Part shown: positions 31,747-39,171 of the stretch, one piece after another
Position numbering within the stretch: position 1 is the stretch's first letter
Layout: each line of letters starts with the position of its first letter
NCBI GenBank assembly: GCA_900540845.1
Contig: UQHS01000017.1
Coordinates: 1-39,171 of the forward strand
Direction of reading: 5' to 3'
Source: an uncultured Collinsella sp.
Lineage (GTDB): Bacteria > Actinomycetota > Coriobacteriia > Coriobacteriales > Coriobacteriaceae
DNA: 39,171 bases
Program-made: the position numbers and the translations under genes
The notes under the pieces: model-generated
The model's database searches: none
Seen by the model: the letters and a program-made list of their open reading frames with translations, nothing else
What the model was told of the DNA's origin: nothing

Positions 31747-33054
31747 CTACTGCAACGACTGCAAATACTCGTACACAAAGCTCGCGATGGCCGCGGAATC
31801 GTTGATGTCGAGGAACGGCGGCAGCTGCACGCTCTCTTCGTCAAAGACGCGTCCGGCCTCCTCCGCCTCGGCTCGTGCGGCCCGCATCGCACGCGTGCGG
31901 AAGTCGCGGGCGACGACGTCGTTGCAGGCGACGGCGAGCGTGCTCTCGTTGATGAGGTCAAACGAGTCGCGCCCGCGCATGCGGTCGATGCCCGAGCGCG
32001 CAACGACGATGCTGGGGAGCCCCGCCGCCTTATATCCCTCGACGATTACGGCGTCGACGTCGGTGTATCGCGTGAGGATGTCGGTGACGGTGACCTCCTC
32101 GGAGGTGCGGGCGTACTCGGCATAGGCGTCGGGCGAGATGAGGCCAACGTGGCGGCTTCCCGCCTGGGCGTGGCGCCACGAATCCTTGCCGGGCTGATCG
32201 ATCTCAAATCCCTTGTGGCCGTGGTGCTTCACGGAGCCCACGCGCACCCCGCGCTGCGTGAGGCGGGAGATGACCTTCTCGACGAGGGTCGTCTTGCCGG
32301 AGTTTTGGTACCCGACAAAGGCGACGGCAGGGGCCTGGGCGCCCGTATTGGGCCCGCCCGGAAGCGCGGAGGCGACGGGCTGCTCGGCCTCGTCCATCCC
32401 GTCGGCATCCGTGAGGGACGCGGCGAGCTCGGCTTCGCGATCCCACACACCGGAGCGACCGCCCTCCTTGCGCAGGAGTCGAACGTCGACGACCTCCATT
32501 CCGCGGTCGACCGCCTTGCACATGTCGTAGATGGTGAGGCACGCGGCGGACGCGGCGGTGAGGGCCTCCATCTCGATGCCCGTCACGCCTGTCACGCCGC
32601 AGGTCGCCCGCACGCGAAAGCCCACGCGCCCGTCTTCGCGCGCCGGCGCCCACCCGCGCACGCGCCGCGCGCCGCTTGCGATTGGCTCGATCTCGACTTT
32701 CGCCTTGGTGAGGTTGAGGGGGTGGCACATGGGGATGATGTCGCTCGTGCGCTTGCTCGCCATGATGCCGGCGATGCGGGCACAGGCGAGGACGTCGCCC
32801 TTTTTGGCGCGGTCCTCAAGCACCATGGCTTGCGTCTCGGGGTGCATGAGGATCGAGCCTTCGGCAATCGCGAGACGCTGGGTGACGGCCTTTTCGCCAA
32901 CGTCCACCATGCGCACGTCGCCGTGCTCATCTACGTGCGTGAGCTCGTCGCGGTATGCGTCGCGGTCGCCCACGACGGAGGCGGGGTACTTTTCGTGCAC
33001 CTCGCGACCGAGGGTCTTCGGACGTTCGGGCTTGTCGGGGGTGTGGGTGGTCAT
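31747..33054 (-). CDS. MoaC-MobB fusion for molybdenum cofactor synthesis
   Basis: A 435-residue two-domain protein. Residues about 35-205 are MoaC, cyclic pyranopterin monophosphate synthase: MVDVGEKAVTQRLA, KGDVLACARIAGIMASKRT, IPMCHPLNLTK and GIEMEALTAASAACLTIYDMCKAVD. After a linker (about 206-240) comes a MobB domain with P-loop GYQNSGKT (248-255), VGSVKHHGHKGFEID and VEGYKAAGLPSIVVARSG; MobB binds GTP and helps attach GMP to the cofactor. The start lies five bases after moaA, so the two are co-translated. A separate MoaC plus MobB is the usual arrangement; fusion places an early and a late step in one polypeptide. Confidence 0.92.
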   Translation of the reverse strand: MTTHTPDKPERPKTLGREVHEKYPASVVGDRDAYRDELTHVDEHGDVRMVDVGEKAVTQRLAIAEGSILMHPETQAMVLEDRAKKGDVLACARIAGIMASKRTSDIIPMCHPLNLTKAKVEIEPIASGARRVRGWAPAREDGRVGFRVRATCGVTGVTGIEMEALTAASAACLTIYDMCKAVDRGMEVVDVRLLRKEGGRSGVWDREAELAASLTDADGMDEAEQPVASALPGGPNTGAQAPAVAFVGYQNSGKTTLVEKVISRLTQRGVRVGSVKHHGHKGFEIDQPGKDSWRHAQAGSRHVGLISPDAYAEYARTSEEVTVTDILTRYTDVDAVIVEGYKAAGLPSIVVARSGIDRMRGRDSFDLINESTLAVACNDVVARDFRTRAMRAARAEAEEAGRVFDEESVQLPPFLDINDSAAIASFVYEYLQSLQ

Positions 33055-33059
33055 GGCGA

Positions 33060-34181
33060 TCAGCCTCCAATTTGCGACATGAAGCGCAGGGTGCCGTCAA
33101 TGTGGTCGTGTTGCAGAGGTTTGTGCGCGAGGGCGTCGCGGTACGTCGCGATGACGGCCTCGTCGTCGCCGTTGCGAAGCGCCTCGCGCACGCGGTATTC
33201 CGCGTCAGAGAACAGGCAGGGGCGAATGGCGCCGTCGGCGGTGAGGCGCAGTCGGTTGCACGCGCTGCAGAAATGGTTAGACATCGCCGAGATGAAGCCG
33301 ACGGTTCCCGCCGCATTGGGGAACGCCCAGTAGCGCGCGGGCCCGGCGCCAAAGGGCGTGCTTTCGTCGACGGGGGCAAGCGCGCCGATGCCCGCGGCGA
33401 GCCCCAGGGAGGAGATGCGCTCGCGAAGCTCGTCGGAGGGGACGACGTCGCTTGCGTCCCACAGGTCGGGGTTGAGAGCCCCACCTGTCGCACCCGCGGT
33501 ACCTGCCCCGCAGTGGGGCGAGGCGCTGCAGCCGGATGGTGCCGAGGCGGCGCCGGAGGCGTCTTGCGCGCCATCGCTCGCCTTCTGCCCGCCGCCGCCG
33601 ATGGGCATGTACTCGATGAAGCGCACGTGGACCGGTCGGTTGAGGGACAGGCGGGCGAGCTCAAGCACGTCTTGCCGCATGCGCCGCACCACGACCGTGT
33701 TGACCTTCACGGGTTCAAAGCCGTATTCAAGGGCGGCGTCGATGCCCGCGAGCGCCTGTTCCACACGCCCCAGGCGTGTGATTTGCGCAAAGCGCTCGGG
33801 GTTGAGGGTGTCGAGCGAGATGTTGACGCGGTTGAGGCCGGCGTCGCGCAGGGCGGGGGCCAGGCACGGCAGGAGCGCCCCGTTGGTGGTAAGCGAGATG
33901 TCCTCGATGCCCGGGATGGCGCGAATCTCCTCGATGAGCGGCACGATGCGATGGGAGACGAGCGGCTCGCCGCCGGTGAGCCTCACGCGCGTGATGCCCT
34001 CCTTGGCGACGAGGCGAACGAAGTGGGCGATCTCCTCGGCGGTGAGCAGCTCGCCGTGCGCACGCGCCGGCACGCCCTGTTCGGGCATGCAGTATACACA
34101 GCGGAAATTGCACTTATCCGTAACGGATATGCGCAGGTAGTTTATGCTGCGGCCAAAGCCGTCGTGAAGTTCGCGAGGCAC
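33060..34181 (-). CDS. moaA: GTP 3',8-cyclase MoaA
   Basis: A 373-residue radical-SAM enzyme that starts molybdenum cofactor synthesis by rearranging GTP. The N-terminal cluster motif is CNFRCVYC (Cys 24, 28, 31), followed by RLTGGEPLV and NISLDTL. The second cluster uses Cys 305, 308 and 322 (FCSACNRLRLTADGAIRPCLF). A Gly/Ala/Ser-rich insertion of about 45 residues (199-245), with two extra cysteines, interrupts the region after EYMPIGGG. The final Gly-Gly tail, typical of MoaA, is present. The GTG at 34181 follows AAAGGCGCC. It is the first gene of a minus-strand run with moaC-mobB. Confidence 0.94.
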   Translation of the reverse strand: MPRELHDGFGRSINYLRISVTDKCNFRCVYCMPEQGVPARAHGELLTAEEIAHFVRLVAKEGITRVRLTGGEPLVSHRIVPLIEEIRAIPGIEDISLTTNGALLPCLAPALRDAGLNRVNISLDTLNPERFAQITRLGRVEQALAGIDAALEYGFEPVKVNTVVVRRMRQDVLELARLSLNRPVHVRFIEYMPIGGGGQKASDGAQDASGAASAPSGCSASPHCGAGTAGATGGALNPDLWDASDVVPSDELRERISSLGLAAGIGALAPVDESTPFGAGPARYWAFPNAAGTVGFISAMSNHFCSACNRLRLTADGAIRPCLFSDAEYRVREALRNGDDEAVIATYRDALAHKPLQHDHIDGTLRFMSQIGG

Positions 34182-34301
34182 GTGGGCGCCTTTCGGGTCG
34201 TGTGGCTGGGGTGCCGGTTGTTGTGTATGGATTCATGGTACCCCAGGCGTGCCGCGGTCGGGCAGTGGTTCGGCTTGGTTTTGGAGATGCCGCAGCATTC
34301 A

Positions 34302-34330
34302 CTTTGCTACACTGGTGTGCTAAAGCAAAG
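34302..34330 (+). promoter_or_regulatory. Hairpin/operator overlapping the ribosome site of the MFS gene
   Basis: CTTTGCT (34302-34308) pairs with AGCAAAG (34324-34330), and ACAC (34309-34312) with GTGT (34315-34318). The second arm includes part of the ribosome site AAAGGAG. A possible -10, TACACT (34308-34313), lies in it, so it may act as operator or leader hairpin. The rest of 34182-34340 holds the divergent moaA promoter region, in which I see no clear elements. Confidence 0.35.
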
Positions 34331-34340
34331 GAGTTCAGAT

Positions 34341-35675
34341 ATGAAGCACGTGCGCCCCGCCGGCTCGCAAAGCCGGTTTTCTTATGCGACCCCACAACTC
34401 ACCCAGCAGGTCCGCCGTTTCATCGCGGCGCGCCTTCTGCTGTATTTGGGTGCCATGTCCAGCTATTTCATTGGCGTGATGGGAACGTTGACGTTTGCCA
34501 TGGGGGCTGGCGTGGGCGACAACGCGATTGCCGTGGGCTTGCTCAACCTCTGTATCGTGTTTGGCCAGATCAGGGGCGGGGCCCTGCTCGATCGCATGGG
34601 CCCGCGCACGTATTTTCGCCTCGCGACATGCGCCATGGTGGCGAGCGGCCTGCTGTACCAAGTGCTGGGGATGAGCGTTGGGGGCGTGTTTGTCGGGGCG
34701 GCCGTGTTCGGCTTCGCCTGGGGCATGTCCGAGACCATCCCGCGGTCATATCCCGCCTATCTGACGGCCGATTTGGGCGAGCTCAAGCGCATCAACTCTC
34801 TCGTGACGCTCACGGGCAACGTCGCCATCGTCATCGGGCCGATTGTCGGAGGCGCGATTGCCCTGGTCGCGCCGACGCAGGCGGTGTTTTTGTTCATGGC
34901 AGCATGCTCGGTGCTCGCGCTCGTTCCCGGATGGGGCATCGAGGCGCTGCGCGATCCCGGTGCCGCGTCCGCTGGGGGCGATTGTCCCCGCGAGGTCCCC
35001 GTGGACGCCGGGGCGGCGGCGGGGGAGTCCGCCCCGAAGGGCTCCATCTCCGCCGGCTTCTCGGTGATTTTTGGCAGTAGCGTCCTCACGCTGCTGTTTT
35101 GGGCTACGTTGCTGTCGTTTATGGGGTACGGCGCCTTCGATCCGCTGGAGTCGTTGTTCTACCGTGACGTGCTCCAAGTCGGCGCCGAGTGGATGGGGTG
35201 GCTCTCGGCCCTCTCCGGCGTTGGCGGTCTCATCGGCGCCGCCCTTGCGGGCGTCTTGCCGCCGCGCCTGATCAACGTGCGAGCGCTGCTGGTCGTGCTG
35301 TTCATCACGGGCGTGGGAAGTTTGGTGTATGTGGCGACGCCCTACGTCGCGGTCGCGTGCGTGGGCCAGTTCACCCTCGGCGTCGCATTCTCGGCGTTTG
35401 GTCCAATTAAAGACACGCTTGTGCAGGTGCACACGCCGCTCGACCGCATCGGCCGCGTAAACGCCGCCATGGGTGCCGGGTACAACATGGCGGGAGCGAT
35501 TCCCCTGCTTTGCGCCCCCGCGCTCGCGCACGTGTTCGGCGTGCAGGGAACGCTGGTGGCAGCCGGTGTGCTCGTGGCTGTTGTTCCGCTGGCGATCTTG
35601 GTGGTTCGTTCCTCCGAGCTCGCCTCTCTGGTCGATCGCGAGGTCAAGGCCGAGGAGGGGCTCGAATCGCAGTGA
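34341..35675 (+). CDS. Major facilitator superfamily transporter
   Basis: A 444-residue integral membrane protein with about twelve helices in two halves, joined by a charged linker (about residues 205-235, rich in Gly/Ala/Glu). The MFS motif GGALLDRMGPRTYF is present between helices 2 and 3, and GPIVGGAIA in helix 5. The general look is of the EntS-like/drug-efflux group, but no substrate can be named. ATG 34341 follows AAAGGAG. The open frame extends far upstream over moaA, which is antisense coincidence. Confidence 0.88.
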   Translation: MKHVRPAGSQSRFSYATPQLTQQVRRFIAARLLLYLGAMSSYFIGVMGTLTFAMGAGVGDNAIAVGLLNLCIVFGQIRGGALLDRMGPRTYFRLATCAMVASGLLYQVLGMSVGGVFVGAAVFGFAWGMSETIPRSYPAYLTADLGELKRINSLVTLTGNVAIVIGPIVGGAIALVAPTQAVFLFMAACSVLALVPGWGIEALRDPGAASAGGDCPREVPVDAGAAAGESAPKGSISAGFSVIFGSSVLTLLFWATLLSFMGYGAFDPLESLFYRDVLQVGAEWMGWLSALSGVGGLIGAALAGVLPPRLINVRALLVVLFITGVGSLVYVATPYVAVACVGQFTLGVAFSAFGPIKDTLVQVHTPLDRIGRVNAAMGAGYNMAGAIPLLCAPALAHVFGVQGTLVAAGVLVAVVPLAILVVRSSELASLVDREVKAEEGLESQ

Positions 35676-35782
35676 TGAAGAGCGCGTGAACGCGGGCGTG
35701 TCCCAATCGTGTCGAGCTTGCCGCCGTTCAATTCTTCGGATAGGTTAGAAATACACGAGATCACTTGGGAGACGTGATATAT

Positions 35783-36634
35783 ATGCCGCGCACGAATACG
35801 CAGCACCAAGACCAGGCAACCATCAATAGCAGCGACTCCTCCGCGGAGGGCGACAGTTCGAGCATCGTCTGTGAGGCCGACGGCGAAGCCGTGCACCAAG
35901 GGCGGACGAGCAGTCCCGCAAAGCGATGCGCCTGCAGGGGCGATCGCGCGTCGGGCATGCGCATTGCGGGGCTGAGCCCGCGCGAGTTCATCAAGCGCGT
36001 GGCGTTCATCCTGATCGGGTCCGCGATCTTCACCTTCGGCGTCCACAACATCCATAACGTTACGGGCATCACCGAGGGTGGCATCATAGGGCTCGTGCTC
36101 TTCGGCGATCACTGGTTTGGCGTGCCCGCATCCATCGTGTCGCCCGTGCTCGACGGCCTTTCGTATCTCATTGCCCTCAAGATTCTCGGCGGCGGCTTTT
36201 TGGGCTGGTCCGCCGTGGCGACGGTCGCCGTTGCGTGTTTTTACCGCTTGTGGGAGAGCCTTCCGTATATGCTGCCCAATTTGTCCAACCAGCCTTTGAC
36301 GGCGGCCGTGCTGGGTGCGCTGTTCGTGGGCGTGGGCGTTGGCCTGGTGATTCGCCAGGGCGCCTCCGCCGGCGGCGATGATGCGCTCGCACTTTCTATA
36401 TCCAAGATCACGGGTTGGCGCGTGGGCCGGTGCTACCTGTTCACCGACCTCACGGTGCTCGCCCTTTCCCTCACCTATATCCCCGTGGTCAAGATCGTGT
36501 TCTCCCTCATCACGGTGACGATTTCCTCGGCCGTGATCGACGTGGTGAAGGATGCCTCCTGGGACCATGTCGAGGAGTTTGCCGAGGGGCTGCGCGAGTG
36601 TCTCACGACTGCCGCCAAACGCCGAGACCGGTGA
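35783..36634 (+). CDS. YitT-family membrane protein without DUF2179
   Basis: About 283 residues. A polar N-terminus (about 1-65) leads to a YitT membrane block with FGVHNIHNVTGITEGGIIGL, then VIRQGASAGGDDALALSISK. The protein ends about 25 residues after the last helix, so the C-terminal DUF2179 domain present in the paralogue at 28926 is absent. ATG 35783 follows GGGAGA; a TTG at 35765 is an alternative. Function unknown. It converges on the RpiR gene. Confidence 0.82.
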   Translation: MPRTNTQHQDQATINSSDSSAEGDSSSIVCEADGEAVHQGRTSSPAKRCACRGDRASGMRIAGLSPREFIKRVAFILIGSAIFTFGVHNIHNVTGITEGGIIGLVLFGDHWFGVPASIVSPVLDGLSYLIALKILGGGFLGWSAVATVAVACFYRLWESLPYMLPNLSNQPLTAAVLGALFVGVGVGLVIRQGASAGGDDALALSISKITGWRVGRCYLFTDLTVLALSLTYIPVVKIVFSLITVTISSAVIDVVKDASWDHVEEFAEGLRECLTTAAKRRDR

Positions 36635-36760
36635 CCCCTTTTGAGTGCTCACCTCGTCTTGCGCGCCCTGCAGGACATCGGCATCCAACGGGCATCGCCC
36701 CCTCCTGGGCATCGGCTCCCTGTCTGCCATCGGTACGTGTGCCCGCCGCGTCTGTGCATA

Positions 36761-36822
36761 GAGGGTGGAATTGTCGAAAATACCGACGCAACAGAATCGT
36801 TTTTTCGACATTTTTACCCTCG
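36761..36822. repeat. 62-bp palindromic intergenic element, copy 2
   Basis: This second copy runs from GAGGGT to ACCCTCG, with TTGTCGAAAAT in the left arm and TTTTTCGACATTT in the right. It has exactly the length of copy 1 (12881-12942) and the same outer arms, but a different centre. It lies between two convergent genes. Bases 36635-36760 and 36823-36876 show nothing else. Confidence 0.6.
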
Positions 36823-36876
36823 TCCGACAATTGATGGCGTGCGCTACGGCGGGTGACTCGAACCCTTTTGCGTGTG

Positions 36877-37788
36877 TTACCGCAGGCGGTTGAGCATCAC
36901 GCCTGCGTATTCGGTGGGGCTGAGCTCGGTACGGCGCAGGGCGGGCAGGCTCGTGATGGGAAGCGAGCGTTCCAAAAACGCCCGGCTCTGCTCGTAGTCG
37001 CGGGCAAATAGGCAGCCGAAGAGCGAATCGAGCACGTATTGCACGGCGATGTGGCTGGCGAACTGTGTGATGCGGTTTTGCAAGCTCTCGCGGTCGCTGA
37101 CGTGCAGGTAGACGCTGAGCCCCGGATTGAGTTGCCCGCCGCGGGGCGTTCCCACAAAGATTGTGGGCACATCGCGTTCCTGTAGGATGGGCAGCAAGGT
37201 GCTGAGATTGGGGCCAAGGCCCGAGTACGAGATGAGAAGCGCCGCGTGCGTCCTGTCGGAGGCGAGCGCCGTGCGGGACTGCCGCTCGATGCTCTCGAAG
37301 CACGTGGCGTGACGGCCTATGGAAAGTAGTCGGTCGCAGAACATCTGAGCTGGGTAGAGGTTGTGTGACTGGGTGTAGATGTCGATACTGAGGGCGTTGT
37401 CGAGCAGCTCTGCGGCGTGTGCGAGGGAGTCGGGGTCGAGCAGGTCGCGCGTGTCGGAAAGGGTCGTCTCGTACACGGAGGCAATCTGCGCCAAGACGCC
37501 GTCGGCGGTGTCGTCGGCGGCAAACGGGAAGTTGATGTCCACCTCTCCTCGCTCGCCGGTGTGTCGCGCGTCGGATTTGGCCATTTCGACCTTGAGCTCC
37601 TTGAAGCCCTCGAGGCCGAGTTTTTTGCAAAACCGGTGCACGCTTGGGATCGAGACGTGCGCCGCAAGGGCGAGCTCCTTGAGGGTGAGACTTTGCAGTC
37701 GAGGCCCGAGCGCCGAGACGGTGCGCGCGATTTGCAGCTCCGAGGGGGTGAAGTCGCTTGCGCGCTCCATGCGTCGCTTGATGTCCAT
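36877..37788 (-). CDS. MurR/RpiR-family transcriptional regulator
   Basis: A 303-residue regulator. The N-terminal RpiR-type helix-turn-helix (about 15-75) has LTLKELALAAHVSIPSVHRFCKKLGLEGFKELK in its core, abbreviated here as LALAAHVSIPSVHRF. The C-terminal SIS sugar-phosphate-binding domain (about 125-260) has IDIYTQSHNLYPAQMF and LISYSGLGPNL. Such proteins sense sugar phosphates, often N-acetylmuramic acid-6-P or ribose phosphates; the target here is unknown. ATG at 37788 follows GGAGGAG. It is transcribed away from the LacI gene. Confidence 0.87.
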   Translation of the reverse strand: MDIKRRMERASDFTPSELQIARTVSALGPRLQSLTLKELALAAHVSIPSVHRFCKKLGLEGFKELKVEMAKSDARHTGERGEVDINFPFAADDTADGVLAQIASVYETTLSDTRDLLDPDSLAHAAELLDNALSIDIYTQSHNLYPAQMFCDRLLSIGRHATCFESIERQSRTALASDRTHAALLISYSGLGPNLSTLLPILQERDVPTIFVGTPRGGQLNPGLSVYLHVSDRESLQNRITQFASHIAVQYVLDSLFGCLFARDYEQSRAFLERSLPITSLPALRRTELSPTEYAGVMLNRLR

Positions 37789-37823
37789 GGCTCCTCCTGC
37801 ATGAATGCGGCCTGTCGATATCA

Positions 37824-37835
37824 GATAAGCTTATC
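37824..37835. promoter_or_regulatory. Perfect 12-bp palindrome upstream of the RpiR gene
   Basis: GATAAGCTTATC lies 36 bases before the RpiR start and is a perfect palindrome, a possible autoregulatory operator. Confidence 0.35.
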
Positions 37836-37939
37836 AAAAAGTATCATCACGTGAGGAAGCCTAAGGTCAGGGTAGAGGTGTCCTCGATGTGGTTGGGTCC
37901 GCGGATAGCGCGCAATCGATGGGGATGAATCGTGTGCAT

Positions 37940-37953
37940 CGCAACCGTTTACG
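37940..37953. promoter_or_regulatory. LacI-family-type operator
   Basis: CGCAACCGTTTACG is a near-palindrome centred on CG with AA and TT flanks, the shape bound by LacI/CcpA-type regulators. It lies 80 bases before the LacI start at 38034 in the divergent region. Confidence 0.4.
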
Positions 37954-38033
37954 GAATACTCGATGTGACTCCCCACAATTTGAGGTATCTATACATGTAG
38001 TAAAACATTTGTTTAGTTGTTTAGGAGTATTCC

Positions 38034-39047
38034 ATGGCGAAGGTCAGCGTGAGGGAGATCAGTCGAGTGACGGGGTTTTCTCCCGCGACGGTTTCCAACG
38101 CTCTTAATGGAAAACGCAGCGTGAGCGAGGAGACGGCGCGTATCATTCGGGACGCCGCTCAAAACATGGGCTATCAGCAGCCCTCTCAGCTGGACGCCAT
38201 CACATTTGTCCTTGCGCGTAAAAACGGCAAGATTGTCGACGAGAGCACGTTTCACCCTTCGGTTATCGAGGGTGTGGAGCGCCAGGCCCGACGTCATGGG
38301 ATGAGCACCTCCTTTGTTTCACTCGACTTCTCCGACGTGGCTGCAGCCCGCTCACAAGTCGAGGCAATTACCCACGATCCTTCAGCTGCCATTGTGCTGC
38401 TGGGCACCGAGCTCGGTGAAGAAGATTTTGAGCTGTTCCGCAATTGCGCTGCGCACATCATCGTGCTCGATAGCTGGAGCGACCAGTTCGATTTCGATGC
38501 GGTTGTGATGTCCAACGAGGATTCGACCCTCCGCGCAGTCAACCATCTGATCGAAAACGGCCATCGCAAGATCGGGTACCTTGCGGGCGATTTCCGCATC
38601 CAGAACTTCAAGGCGCGTGAGCGCGGGTTCGAGCGGGCGCTCGCTGAGGCGGGTGTCGAATCGAAGAACGCCTGGCACGTTCTGCTGGGCACGACGCTTG
38701 AGACCGCGTACGAAGATATGGCCGCATGGCTTGCCCAAACACCGCGAGAAGAGCTCCCTACCGCCTTTTTCGCAGATAACGACGTGTTGGCGGTCGGGGC
38801 TCTGAGGGCGCTTTCAGAAGCTGGTATTGAAGTGCCGCATGAAGTCTCCATTATTGGTTTTGATGACCTGTCTGTCGGCGCATTCTCGAACCCGCCGCTC
38901 ACCACCGTGCATGTGCTCAAGCATGAGGTGGGAGAGATCGCGGTGCGCCGTCTGGTGGGCAACATCTCCAATCCCAAGAAATATACCTGCAAAACGCAGG
39001 TAAGCACCTATTTTGTCGAGCGGAAGAGCGTGGCGGACATCCGCTAG
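38034..39047 (+). CDS. LacI-family transcriptional regulator
   Basis: A 337-residue repressor of the LacI/GalR type. The N-terminal helix-turn-helix and hinge (VSVREISRVTGFSPATVSNALNGKRSVSEETARII) are abbreviated by the core GFSPATVSNALNG; a periplasmic-binding-protein-like effector domain follows with HRKIGYLAGDF, AFFADNDVLAVGALRAL and VSIIGFDDLSVGAFSNPPLTTV. The effector is presumably a sugar but cannot be named, as the regulated genes are probably beyond the window. ATG 38034 follows TTAGGAG. Confidence 0.92.
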   Translation: MAKVSVREISRVTGFSPATVSNALNGKRSVSEETARIIRDAAQNMGYQQPSQLDAITFVLARKNGKIVDESTFHPSVIEGVERQARRHGMSTSFVSLDFSDVAAARSQVEAITHDPSAAIVLLGTELGEEDFELFRNCAAHIIVLDSWSDQFDFDAVVMSNEDSTLRAVNHLIENGHRKIGYLAGDFRIQNFKARERGFERALAEAGVESKNAWHVLLGTTLETAYEDMAAWLAQTPREELPTAFFADNDVLAVGALRALSEAGIEVPHEVSIIGFDDLSVGAFSNPPLTTVHVLKHEVGEIAVRRLVGNISNPKKYTCKTQVSTYFVERKSVADIR

Positions 39048-39115
39048 GCTTAGACATTCCCCCCAGAGCAATTGCTTGCGCTATTGGTTCGGGGGCAAAT
39101 GACAGACAGCGACTT

Positions 39116-39165
39116 GGATGGGGTGGGGGCCGCGCGAGTGTTCACGCGCGGCCCCCACCCCATCC
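39116..39165 (+). terminator. Very strong 21-bp hairpin terminator
   Basis: Bases 39116-39136 are the exact reverse complement of 39145-39165 (21 of 21, mostly G/C), with an 8-base loop. It follows the LacI gene by about 70 bases. A weaker CCCCC/GGGGG hairpin lies at 39060-39095. The window ends six bases later, so a following T-run cannot be judged. Confidence 0.65.
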
Positions 39166-39171
39166 GGTTAT

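Noticed and set aside
31267..35675. Long plus-strand open frames (688 and 906 codons) over moaA, moaC-mobB and mtnN
   Set aside because: They are antisense shadows: minus-strand frames there encode well-known proteins with all motifs. Only the part from 34341, the MFS gene, is real.
1..39171. tRNA/rRNA genes, CRISPR arrays, insertion sequences, prophage genes
   Set aside because: No cloverleaf, repeat-spacer pattern, transposase, integrase or phage structural gene was seen on either strand.

Overview
The window is high-GC bacterial DNA carrying ordinary chromosomal genes. The gene set points to an actinobacterium of the class Coriobacteriia, probably Collinsella or a close relative: a split transketolase, an AmaP/DUF2273/Asp23 envelope-stress cluster, an actinobacterial GlnR-like regulator beside a glutamine synthetase homologue, and a DUF559-type protein. 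This placement is inferred from gene content and not from a marker gene. No tRNA, rRNA, CRISPR array, intact insertion sequence or prophage is visible.

Layout. 2-634: 3' part of a dTDP-glucose 4,6-dehydratase gene. 656-940: a compact candidate SOS-controlled type I toxin-antitoxin locus (LexA-type box, 27-residue hydrophobic peptide, convergent antisense RNA signals). 1204-5824: a VanS-like histidine kinase, a lone pstB, a PhoB-type regulator and a PhoR-type kinase, with Pho-box-like repeats of 11-bp period before the first kinase and before pstB. 5963-9174: transaldolase, two-subunit transketolase and a GNAT acetyltransferase. 9274-10735: a lower-GC patch with a DUF559-like gene and a long inverted-repeat element. 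10736-12760: htpG. 13233-18059: two tandem YhgE/Pip membrane proteins. 18280-20376: glutamine synthetase homologue plus GlnR-like regulator. 20488-25930: HtrA protease, Nfu-type Fe-S protein, Lgt, YebC, then amaP-DUF2273-asp23. 26079-28793: a methionine-rich leader ORF with competing hairpins, then metN-metI-metQ. 28926-30112: a YitT protein, a second inverted-repeat element and a convergent terminator. 30130-34181 (minus): moaA, a moaC-mobB fusion, mtnN and engB. 34341-36634: MFS transporter and a second YitT. 36877-39047: divergent RpiR and LacI regulators, ending in a very strong hairpin.

The least expected material lies between the genes. (1) An SOS/type I toxin-like locus. (2) A Met-rich leader with attenuator-like folding before a methionine importer whose ATPase lacks the usual regulatory C-domain. 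(3) Two elements, 10400-10537 and 29948-30061, whose arms differ in sequence but which share an 86-base interior and the hexamer AAGTAG at the same offset, as a structured RNA family would. (4) Two copies of a 62-bp palindromic element ending in GAGGGT/ACCCTC. (5) A glutamine synthetase homologue in which three of the six metal ligands appear to be replaced, encoded beside a GlnR-like regulator. All of these come from reading the sequence by eye; no database search, folding program or expression data were used.
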